From Acridotheres tristis (Eukaryota > Chordata > Aves > Passeriformes > Sturnidae): a stretch of DNA of 64,000 nucleotides. The translations under genes and the position numbers were made by a program. Positions within the stretch are counted from its first letter, which is position 1. Each line of letters starts with the position of its first letter. Positions 38,113 through 49,160 of this stretch are shown piece after piece. The stretch spans positions 12,845,444 to 12,909,443 of the forward strand of contig CM072896.1 in the NCBI GenBank assembly GCA_037013685.1, written 5' to 3'. Below the pieces are notes generated by a model that was not told where the DNA came from, did not search any database, and saw only the letters and a list, made by a program, of their open reading frames with translations.

Positions 38113-41100
38113 GTAAGCGCATCCCGGCCGGGCACCTTCGGCCAGGGGCAGCCGGAGCGTTTGCGAGCGCGGCACAGCCTCCTACTGAATTTATGCTTGG
38201 CTTAGACTGAGCTGGCACAGCGAGGCTCGGTCCCGGACGAAGCGCAGCCACTTAATCCCCCGCGTTCTGGCTTGCCCTGCGAGGCCCGCTCCATATAATT
38301 TTTTGAGAGGATAAAGTGCCTCACAGACTCCCAGCCCTGCCGCGTGTGAGCTCCGAGTCTTGTCCGCAGTTTGAAGAGAAAGCAAGGGCGCCCTTTGGCA
38401 GGAGACAAGCGCTCGGAGCAGTAACTCCACCGCACCACCCAGGCTCATCCCAGCATCCTGCAAGACGCAGCCCTGTCACCTCTGCTCAGGATCAGATGAG
38501 TAGTTAAATTTCTATCGCTGTGCTAAGCTCACGATAGAAATTAATCAAACACTAAAAGTGACGCTCATGCTTTCTGGGAGTTGTGCAGACAGTTCAGTTT
38601 CTCCGTCTGGCAGGCAATGCAACTTCCACCAGTTAGCAGCAAGTATTGGTTTAATCAGAATTTTGTAGCATACACTCTCCATAACCAGATTTATCCTTTT
38701 TCTACAGAGCAAGAATTGGAGTGACCTACAACCAGAGATTAACTCTAGTTAGTAAAGTAAAAATGGCTCCCTGCCTCTTTTTTTTTTTCCGGCCAGCTTC
38801 TAAGCTTCTCTTGGAGTCACACTTGGACTAGAGTTCTTCAGCAAGTTCAGTTGAAGTCCTGTAATATATTTACTGTTCTTCCTGTCTCCATGCATCAAAA
38901 CCCTTAATGTTACCACCTACTTACAAGTACATGCCCTGTGTTCATCTAAGTCAACCGGTGTGTGAGTAATTAAGTCAGATCATGATGTGTACAAGCAGTA
39001 AAATTGCAGTATTCAGTTACATCTATTTCTATATTTCTGCAAAACCCCTAGAATTAATGAGATGTAAGGCAATAAGGGACAGCAGGATTCTGCTTAAAGC
39101 ATGCTACAGTTCACTGTAAATTTCCATCACTTCCAAAAGCAGCAGAATTCATTGGGATTGTGTTGTGCTGCATAGCACAGGACAAGGTAGTAAATTGGCT
39201 CAGTAAAATCACAGATGAAGGTATAAAGAGGGATTTTTTTTTTTGTATAGGGAAGCCTCTTCTCTTGTCACTTTGCATGAACCCACAGCACTAACATGAT
39301 TAGATTTTTCTCTGAATAGGAGGTTTAAGTATGGCCTGAAGCAGGTAATTACCATGATGATGTAGAAAGGCTTTTTTAGGTCTGTTTTAGTGTCAGACAA
39401 ATGTTTCATACTCCTGACAATGGCAGTCCATTTTGCTTGTTGCCACCATAATCTTTTAAATTAAAGGATCTTTCAAAAATATTAAGTGCCTACAAATTCA
39501 GCTTTTGCTCATGTATTAAGAGTTTAAAATATATGCCTTTCTAGCAGGAACATGGTATTTCTGCACAATTTTCCTCTCTACAACTTGAATTACATAGCAG
39601 AGAAAAGTCGGTTGTGACTATTGTGGACGTCCAAGTTTATGTTGTTGAACTGAGAAAGCAAAGTGGCCCTGTACAATTAAAAAGAAGTCACATTTCAATT
39701 TCAATATAGCTGGTTTCATTCTCCCCTTACTTTTGCCACAGTAATAGATGGAAGCAGAGAGTTTTTGCACCGGGGAGAGCAGAAGTGTGCTCATTTTCTG
39801 TGGTGTAAGGTGTCCTGCCTTCCTGATTTGAAAGAGTATCTTCTTGGGCTGGACAGCATGTACAAACCGCAGATAGAAGTTACTGGTTTAAAAGGCTGCA
39901 AGTACCAACCTGAAGTGTCAGTAGCCACAGGACTACAGAAGTGAGGAGAGTGCTGTCTTAAACTTTCAAATATCACAACTCAACAACCTGCTTTTTTACA
40001 GTCCTCTTGGAACAAGAAGATGAATGATGGTTGCAATACAACAGATGGTATTTGTGTTCCCTGAATAATATTATCTTTAATTGTATTAAATATTGGAAAA
40101 TATATTTAATTTCCCTCTTGTCGTGCTATAAAAACAGAGGCAGATGCAGAATGTAAACATGGTGATTTATTTATACTTTCTAGAAGTGTATGGACTGACA
40201 TGGAAATAAGTGTCAGAGGTAATGCCCATTTTAAAAAATTCTGTTTTGGATAATGGGTACCAACTGCATTTTTCTACTCCTAAGTTTTCTCCTCTGTGGT
40301 AAATTTGTCCTCCATGTTTGTTAAAGGAGCATATTTAGGTAGTTCTTTTCTCAGGCACTGCCAATTGTTAAACACAGTAATTAATATGGTAGTTTAAAGT
40401 TACATAAATTACAAACTCCCTTTACACTGTCCTAGTTAAAACCTTGTTTAAGCAAAGGCTTAATTAGCTTAAACCATTTTAAGCAGTCACAAAATACTCC
40501 TATTTGCTCACTACTGCTCTTTTTTCTCTGGAACTTCTTGTGTTCCAGAAGTTATTAGTATCTCCAGTAGTATTCATAAGCTCACCTGTGGCTATTGCTG
40601 CCCAAATTTTAGGGGTCTTAATCACACTCCAAGAAGCATGCAATTGTTTGAGTGCTTGGCATGTTCTCTGCACCTCAAGTATCCTATTTCTACCTTGGTG
40701 ACTTCCTAAAAAGTCATATTCGTCTTGATGTGGATACAGAACATGGACATTTATGCATTATTTTAATCAAATACTACATCTGAGTTACATTACATGGTTA
40801 GTCTTGTGCGTTTTTTAAACTGAATTTAATGGTTGTCTTCTAGGAGACTACCTCAATGAAAGGAAAGATCAACTAAAATTGGATTTGGATATGTTGTATC
40901 TAAAGCTGAGCTGCGGAGATGGGTTATCAAGATTCATTGGCCTAAAAATAAATCTGCTTGGGCTTTATATTGAATACATGACAACAAGAGGACAAATGGC
41001 CAAGTCAGGAAGGGGGTGGACAGCAAAGCAAAGTATTCCCCACACCTATTTCTGAAAGGAATGCTGGCAGCACAGCAACCATCATCTCTCTCCAGAAGGA

Positions 41101-42685
41101 GAAGCACAAACTGAATCTTTTCAAAGCTGCAAGTGTGGTGAGATTGGGAGCTCACAGCTGGGAGGATTGGGGGAAGGCACAGCCTGGCCCACAGCAGCCT
41201 GCTTGTCCTGTAGCCTCTATTGCCTTTTTAGCTAAATCTCTAGCCTCTGGGTAATCTTGGCTCAGTTTTCAAGTCTTATCTTGTTTACTGCTGCTGTTTG
41301 TTCCTCCTGCTCTCAGCTGTACAGCAATTCCATCAGAAACGCAGTGACACAGATCTTGTGTTTTACCATGTGTTCCTCTCAAAAATTAATTAGGAATTTT
41401 TCAGTGTTCTTGGATGGCAGTTCACATTTTTGGACAGTTACTCCTAAGGGTGAGTGTTTTTAAGAAGTCAGCCTCTGAATTTCTGGATCAGGTTTGGGAA
41501 GGTAAAATGGCAGAATGTTACAAAAAATATTTTTAGAAATTTCATGGAATTCTGAAAACAGAATTTAAAATGTGGATCACTTTTGAAGAGAGAGGGAAAT
41601 GGAAGGAAAAATTATGACATTCTTTTCACTATTGTGAAGCTAGTTTCCACAAATCCAGCAGGAATAAAGAGGTTGCTATTGCCGAGCATTGAACCTCGCT
41701 TACTTATATGGAATTAACTTTGCATAAAAGTCAAAATTTTTGCATATAAGCACGAGGTGAGTTCAAATGCACTGGAGAGTTTGAGTAGGTGTTGCCCTAA
41801 TGTACTCTGTGAGTTTCAAGATGCACAGATCTCATTCATGAAGTTGGAACACTGCAGCCTGAAGAACAGAAAGGCTCCAGCAGAACTATTTCAGTACAAT
41901 TGTGGCTGTATGTAAGGTTACTAATCACAGTATCATTTTGTGTCTTCCTTCTGATCCCAAACACCTTTGCAGTGAAGAGCATGCCAGTAATCCTTTGCTA
42001 ATGACAGTATTTCTTTCCATTCCCTTTCCATCAACAAATTTGTCTCTTAAGATCACTTTCAACAATGGACAGTCATTACTCAGAGCACTCATTCCATGTT
42101 CTGTACCATTTTCTAAAATGCCTTTGCCAACAAAAGAAAACAAAAAACCCCTAAAATTGGCAGATGTACCCTAGAGGAATCTTTGTCACTTTGGAACATT
42201 TTGAGGAATTTAACAAATTTGACAAACAAGGGAAGTTATGGTACTCATACTTGACATTTTTTTACCTCAGCTGTAACAAACAAAAGAGAGGTTATCTTGA
42301 CTCTAAGTCCTAACAGCTGTGATTGTTTGAGGCAAAGCACATATGAAATAGAATTGCTGGTCTAATCATTTTTGGTCTTATCTTCAGATAAATGATGGAT
42401 TATACTAAAATTACTCAGAGCTTTCAAGTGAATTGCAACAAAGTGTAGGAAAATATCATGTTCCAAATGACATGCTGTTAGAATTCTCTGCTGCACCATC
42501 ATGTGAAAGAACTACAGATTTTGGCCTTTGGCCAGGTGTCTTTTACAATTTTCATTCCATTTTTGTTTTGTTTGATAGCAAAACTGTCCAGGTGCTCACT
42601 GTATAACAAGGCTAGCTAGAATGCTTGGTTACTATTTGTGGTGTTTATCTCCTTTTATTGTCGCTGAGTAGCCTTTCTCTTGCAG
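38113..42685 (+). other. AGTR1: AGTR1 intron 1 (predicted)
   Basis: It is bounded by the exon 1 donor (GTAAGC) and the candidate exon 2 acceptor (CCTTTCTCTTGCAG). Inside I see no coding exon or transposon. A stem-loop with 11-bp arms lies at 38507-38542. If the candidate exon 2 is not real, this intron continues to 56620. Confidence 0.5.
38507..38542. repeat. Inverted repeat, 11-bp perfect arms with 14-nt loop
   Basis: The arms AATTTCTATCG and CGATAGAAATT are exact reverse complements around a 14-nt loop. It lies about 395 nt inside intron 1 and would be present in the pre-mRNA. No match to a known structured RNA is claimed. Confidence 0.88.
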
Positions 42686-42803
42686 GCACAGAGAACGGGT
42701 AATAACCGAAGACAGCCTCACAGCAGGGAAGTGAGATCAGATTGGCAGTGCAGCACTGAGTGGCATGATTGAAGACAGGACAAAAAGCAGGCTACAGCAA
42801 AAG
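42686..42803 (+). other. AGTR1: Candidate non-coding exon 2 of AGTR1
   Basis: The 118-nt segment is preceded by a pyrimidine-rich tract ending TTGCAG and followed by the donor AAG|GTAACT. Its base composition is more exon-like than the surrounding AT-rich intron. It has a single ATG at 42765, with G at -3, that opens a frame still open at the exon end. AGTR1 transcripts in mammals use short non-coding internal exons between exon 1 and the coding exon, so one is expected here. There is no transcript evidence in hand. Intronic pseudo-exons with good splice sites are common, so this stays a candidate. Confidence 0.42.
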
Positions 42804-43026
42804 GTAACTGGCAATATCTAAAGAAACTAATACTGACTTTGGGCAAGGTCAATATTTAGACAGTATTTCACTGCTTGAGGTGAAAGCTATAATTAGGGTT
42901 ACAGCCAGAACAAAGAACGATTTAACTAAACTCCTAATTTCTGCTAATTCACCTATTCCTTTCTTTACTTCTAGGTTATTCAACTTTGAGTTACTGGTAG
43001 ATCCTTGGCTAGTGGAATCTAATAAT

Positions 43027-43115
43027 CAGTAGATTGAGTTTAGGGACAGAAATAGAAATTAAAATTCAGTAGATTAAGTTTCGGGACAGAAATAAAAATT
43101 AAAGTTCAGTGGATT
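43027..43115. repeat. Tandem repeat, 40-bp unit, about 2.2 copies
   Basis: Copy 1 is 43027-43066 and copy 2 is 43067-43106, each starting CAGTAGATT and containing GGGACAGAAAT. A partial third copy (CAGTGGATT) runs to 43115. The two full copies differ at only a few positions, so the duplication is fairly recent. It is intronic. Confidence 0.9.
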
Positions 43116-45659
43116 CCTGAATCCACTCCATTTTCTGAAAACAGAGAGGAGACACTGAAGGAGAGTGCTGTGCCTCAGCATTTCTAGCTCAGAGGGACAC
43201 ATGCAAATAAGTAAAACATTCCAGAAAACCACTGAACAGCTGTGCTTTCATGATGGGGGGCTTACACAAGGAGAAAAATGCAAGAGTTGACTTCTCTAAA
43301 AAATGTTCTGTTGGCAGCTGGCCTCCATTTAACTCTGCTTTAGCATCAGCACGGCCTGGCCAGAGCCTTTCCTCGAAGCAGGCAGCACATAATGTACAAA
43401 GATGCAGCCTGAGCTTGTTTATTGAGAAACCATTCATGCCCTTCCCAGACTATGTTTATAGGATGTGTTTTGCCTTTTCATCTCTTTCTTTATAAACTGC
43501 TATTGGTTTTTATCTTTTCCCCTTTCTCCACTCTTGTTGCCCAAGCCAAGAAGTTTATACAATTTTACTTTCTCCCCTCACCAAGGGGAGTTAGGCTGCT
43601 GTCACTAGAGCTGCTCAGGGTTTGTTTTCTCAGTCCTCAGGCTCTCTACTTGATGTACAGCAGTCAGAAATGGAAGGCATGGGGAGTCAACGTATGTCAA
43701 ACTTGGACTCTAGTTGTGCTATCCTCAGTGTTTTACTCTTGGTTTTGTTACTAGCAGTTTGCCATGATTAGACGACTACAGTTTTTCTCAAATCAGGTAA
43801 AAATATTTATTTTCACATGGGCTTCCCAAAAAGCACTTCAAAGAAAAAGGATTCAAAATTATTTTACCTTCAAATACATTCTATGATGTTCTTCCATGTT
43901 CTTAAACATGCCATCAAAAAATAAAAGCCGTGTCAGTAAAGTATAGTCACATATCCAAGGATTTGCACAGTAATTTTCCTAGCACTAAAGTGAAGCTCAT
44001 TTAGCATCTCTGGGAAGGCACAGCACTAACCCTTCTGGGCTTCTATGCACTTTTGTTTGCTTGAGAACTGAGACTGCACCTGCTTGAGGATGCACTGATT
44101 CAGAGTATCATAGATTAGCTCATTCCAGCTGTAACAGCTGCCTTTGTTTTGCTACCTCTGGCTGGTCCTCAGTACCCACAAGGAACATCTCAGGACAGCA
44201 AAGAGAGTTCACCAATTAATTTTATTTTCAAAATAGAGCAATAAATTTTACTTTGGGGGGAAAAAACAGGAAACAAGCTGTACAAATTTGGCAGAACATC
44301 TATTTTGGGATCATTCTATTAAGTGTGCTGCCTTCCAGACAAAGCACTAAGAATCATAGTAAGTTGTTTTTCCATGAGTGATAATACCTTTCACACTGAC
44401 ATGGATTAAGGTGTCTATGTTTGACCTTTCCTTCTCTTTGATTAACCCCTTAGAAACTCACTAGTTCAATTGACTCATACATTCTCAAATTTTCTTCTAG
44501 TCCTCCTAATGATCTGCCCTTAACAGGAGTTTTGTGCAACCAAAAGCACAATTGGGCCTCTATGCTTTCAGTGTTATACCTACCAACACTTACAGTGATA
44601 CTAACTTCTCTTGGGCTTAGCTGCATTACCATTTTAAAAGATTTTTTTTGTCTGAATAAACTCTTGTACTTTGCCAGTTACTCATACTGTTTTCTTTCCT
44701 TTCTGCCTTTGGTTCCCTTTTTCTGACCCTAATGAGCGATTCATTAAGAAGCCTCCATGCTGATCTTTTGCTTTTAATCTTTTAACTTTTCCCTCCAGGC
44801 TGTTCCTAACATTCTCATTTAGGGAAGAAAAGTCTTTTCTGAGGGGTATTGCCGTTGTGTGATATTTTCCCACTGTAAGGATGTCTAAATTAATTATATA
44901 ATAAGAAAAGTAATCAAGTGTCTCAGCCAGACACAGTGAACCAAATCCTATTACAGATTGCTGAATTACAAGACAAAGCTTCCTCTGAACTTAGGTGTTG
45001 AAATCTAACATCAATTTCCTTGCCCAGAAATCCACAATACACTGCTTTTGCTTCTTCAGTAAGACAAACACTATTTTTCAACACGAAGTCAAAAGGAAAA
45101 AAGTGTTCACTGCAAGGTTTGCTCTCCTCAGAGCTGTAGCACTGACTGGTGAGAAGTTACATGGAAATCACTAGCCATGACACTGGAAATGTGGTGATAA
45201 AGCTTTCACATTAGCTGGTTTAGTTACCATGACAGACACTTTAATGATACTGCTTTGTCTGTGTTCACACAGAAATGCTGCATCTGCACACATGTTTGTG
45301 TTTCAGTTCATGTCTTCATTACTCAAAGCAAAAGATTCTGTTATTTAACTTTAACCACATTGGTGAAAGGTAACAGGAATGAGATTCATTAGAGAGTTTT
45401 AGAGAGGGAAAGTCTTTTTAGGTAACAGTATGCAACATGAGCTACTCACAGTCAACTCATCTAATTTCCATTAGAATAGAAAGTAGAACACCTCTGTATA
45501 AAGGAAGTCTCTCCATTTGTGGAGTAGAAGTAGAGAATTTTCAGGGTTTGTTATCTCTCCTGCTTTCTGATTAGCCATCATTGTGGATGAAGGTAATTGC
45601 TCTGCACAATGCATTTCTAAAGCTTGTTATGAATTAATTTACATTTGCCTCCTGTATTT

Positions 45660-45693
45660 GGGGGGGAAGGAGGGGGGTTGGGTGAGGAGTGGG
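45660..45693 (+). repeat. G-rich tract with G-quadruplex potential
   Basis: A run of seven G is followed by AAGGA, six G, TT, three G, and after eight more bases another three G. On the sense strand of AGTR1 it would be present in the pre-mRNA. The pattern satisfies the usual four-tract rule. Folding is inferred. Confidence 0.8.
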
Positions 45694-48600
45694 ATGTAAA
45701 AATAAAAAGCCCATCCTGCAGAAGGGACTGCATGTTGAGCCTGTAAAGCTCATAGGTGCATTATGGTCCCAGCCTGGTGATTTTAAGGATTCCTTTTGAG
45801 GATTAACATACCAGGTGAGGCTTCAACACGCATCAGAATGTTGCCATGCACATCAAAATGTAACTGATTTGCTTTACAAATTGAAGCAAATCTATGTAAG
45901 CTCTCTGGTGACACCTTTCTTACTGTTTTACAGGAAGGTAGAGAAAGGTAGTTCCTTGTACCAGAAAAGTAGAAGTAAAGTTATTTTTCAGAATTTGTTG
46001 CTGATCGCATTAGTATCTCACCTTTAACTAAGAAAAGTTGTTCAGGACTGTAAATAAACTGCGTAGATAATGTTCATTTTGCCTCTGTGTCTTCTGGCTC
46101 AGCAGAAGAGTTACCTGACTCTGGGATAGAGGCAGATGACACTGTGATATCTGAATAAAATAAACTACTAGGCAAAACAAGGAAGCCTCTATTTGGTCTA
46201 ACTGGAAATTCCAAAGTGCTATCACCTCCCATCTTTGTCTACAAAATTATTAGCTGTGTCCCCTACCCTTCTTCCTAGAAACATCCTTGCCTAGAGGGAG
46301 CAACAGAAACCTAATTAAAACATTACTTTTGGTATATTTATACTAGTAACACCACTGATTGAGTTGGGTCTTTCACAGTAAAGCGGTAAGACAGAAAAAG
46401 AGCAAAGATTGAGAAAAATCCTGTTCTCCCAGAAGCAGGGGGTTTGGTTCTTGAGGAAATAGTTGAAGTTTTGGCCTTTTCATCCCATTTTCTGTTGTAA
46501 TATCTGCCAGCAATAGAAAAGGTTCTGACAGTGATTGTATATTGCTGTGGGCATATCACTCATGGAGTAAACATTTTATGAAATTATAATTTCTAATTTA
46601 GATGTATGAAATACCTTTTTCTGCTAAATTATTAACAACCACTAATATAACCAAGAGTTTAAGCTTTCGTAAATCTGGCCTGTTTTACCTAGAGGCTGGT
46701 AAGCAAGCTCTGCCTTGCAACTATAGCAGTTTAGGGAAGCAGCCTTTTTCCCTCCCAAAAGGCTGCTCTCCATGTGATAGCTCCCTTCTCCTGGACAAGT
46801 GCAACCACTAAGACCAAGATATGGACAATGAAACGAAAAAACTCTTTCAGTGCCGGATGCATTCCTGCCAACATTCCTTCCAGCAAGAACAGGAGTGATC
46901 AGAGAGCAGTGATACTCAAAGCAGCACATAAAATGTATTGTATACTCTTATTAAGCTCTACTTGCTTGAAATCACAGTAATATAATATCCTACAAGTTGG
47001 GTAGGAAGAGCAGTTACTGCTATTTTTTGCATATTGAAGAAGGAACCCTCAAGGTCCAGGGAAAAGGACTGTGTACTTAGGACAGATTCATGGGGCTATG
47101 GAATGCCCAGTAAGTCAATTGTGATTTATATATGGTCTGAAAGGAGGTGAGATACCTCACGCCCTGTACCTGATCTCTGCTGTTTGAACTGGCCATGATA
47201 AGGTGTGCTCACAGCAGTGCTTTTTATTTCAGTGTGTTTTTTTTTCTTTCTTGCCTCTCCACAGCATTTTTAATATAAGTCTGAAGTATAAATCTAGATC
47301 AAGGCCAGAATTAACATAAATTCCCTTACTTCTCAGATTAGAGGTGTACACAGCAGAATCTTATAGTGCATTACCTATGGAAGCAGTGGAGAAATTTCAG
47401 GTGTGAGGTTATGTATCTAGAAGCTGCATTTGTGTAGGATATGCCATGCAATGCAATTTAAAAAGCAAACAAAAAAAAACTTTAAAACGTCTTATTTCAT
47501 GGAACTAAGCTATCAGAAGAGAAACTTAAAATTCATCAAGTTACTTCACTCGCACTTAACAAACCTGAATTCGATTTCTGTCTTTTATTAAAAACAATCA
47601 CAAGGGGAACACTATATTTTATATAGGGAATTCCAACTGCAATAAAGGAAATGCATTAATTCATTCATTTACTATCACTCAGAGAAAGTAACCGTGCAGA
47701 ATGTAACCTTTCACAGCTCAAACTAATCTCATTTTTATTCGTTCTGGGATTGATGGCTTAATTCTGGTTAATTATTGATTCTTTCAGGTACTTCCAAATA
47801 CCCTAAAGATATTTCATAACCCAGCATCAAATTTGAAGTTACAAACCTGCAGTAAAATATGTATTCATACTAAAATAATACATTGTGCTGCTATTCGAAA
47901 AACTTTTCATGTCAGTGCTGAAAACCCTAGAAATTCTAGTCCTAGCTTGTTCTGAAATCCCTTTGTTTTGTCTTTCATTTACTTTCATCTAATGTGCAGT
48001 AAATGACATTGTTAGCAGTATGAGGAGATGACATGATCCTGAGAAGCAGACATTAGGTTAGCCAGCTGATTATTGATTATTTTTATCTCCCAAACAGGCA
48101 CCAATCTTCCTTTTTGGTAAAGCTAATGGCCAGGGCAGAGATGCAAAAAACCGTGCTGGATTGATGATGGTAGTTAATGCACTCATTTCAAAGACTTAAT
48201 AGGCCAAACTGTCTTCTGCCTCTTCTAGAGAAAGAGACAATTCTTTACCTTGTGTTGTAAAAGAAGCAGTGACTGCTTCCTCCTATAACAACTAATTTTC
48301 ATATTTAAAAACTAATTTGGATATAGATTTAATAACCTAAAAAAAGAAAAGATTATATTCATTTCTGTCCAGACAGACCAATCAAGGTGACAGGACACCA
48401 TGAGATTCCCCTTTCCAACATTATCTTTTCTGAAGCTTAGCATTGTTATGTTTAGTTTCAGAAGTACTGAAATAGAACTGTTAATCCAGAAATGTATTTT
48501 ACTTTGTTTATTTAATTATCTTTCCAGTTTTAAGTTACTGCTTTGGGGATAATTTTATATTCATATCCCTTGAGGTTATATAATACTGAAGACATATTAA

Positions 48601-49124
48601 ACACCAGAGAGTTTGCAACACAATCATGTGGCCTGGGTCAAAGAAAGAAAACAGAGTGTTCTGATGGATAAATATGAAAAAAGACACCAGAAAATTAGGT
48701 AGAAAAGTCTGAATTATCTGGCGTACAGTGTCAAGCCAGGGCCAGCATCGTCTAAAATCACAACCCCACTAATCTTCCACAAAAGATTGAACATGCTGCA
48801 TGTTGAGAGTGGTTAATATTTCAGTGTTTTGGAGTCTAGTTCTACATGGGTTGGATCCAAGAATGTTTTCCTTACCCTTAAGAGCAGAGAAAACATAATT
48901 ACGTGTGTATAAGAGAAAAGTCAATGCTTACTTTTAAACTTAAATCTAGAGAATCTTAAAAATGAAACCAATAAACTAAAAGAAACCCACAAAGAACCCA
49001 CAGCTCCAGGCACACTGGAGGTGCAAAAGTCATGCCTAGGAGAACACTGAACTGCCACAACTTGCTCCCTCCATACCTTTCTTCTTGAGCCCCTCCATAG
49101 CCCATGGCTGATTTTGCCCCTCTA

Positions 49125-49160
49125 CCTAGGGTTAGGGTCACGCCTAGGGTTAGGTCAGGC
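49125..49160. repeat. Telomere-like duplicated motif
   Basis: Two adjacent copies of an approximately 18-bp unit, each beginning CCTAGGGTTAGG, lie side by side. Each contains one and a half vertebrate telomere repeats (TTAGGG). The tract is far too short to be called a true interstitial telomere array, but it is out of keeping with its surroundings. Confidence 0.75.

Larger units (their letters stand above)
37620..38450. promoter_or_regulatory. AGTR1: CpG island spanning the AGTR1 promoter and exon 1
   Basis: CpG dinucleotides are rare through most of the window but abrupt and dense here, from about TCGCGATCCC (37623) through exon 1 and into the start of intron 1. The densest part is 37700-38180. 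It is the only CpG island in the window and lies upstream of the only gene, in the correct orientation relative to the TATA box and splice donor. The long open frames that cross it (for example 37608-38210) are by-products of GC-rich DNA lacking stop codons. Island edges are judged by eye. Confidence 0.85.

Noticed and set aside
37608..38210. 200-codon frame across the CpG island
   Set aside because: It runs through the TATA box, the predicted start site and the exon 1 donor. It is low-complexity (Gly/Glu-rich then a pentamer-derived Ser-Ala-Gln-Pro repeat) and explained by lack of stops in GC-rich DNA.
45722..45813. Additional non-coding exon with donor CAG|GTGAGG
   Set aside because: The upstream AG is preceded by an A-rich rather than pyrimidine-rich tract, so acceptor strength is poor.
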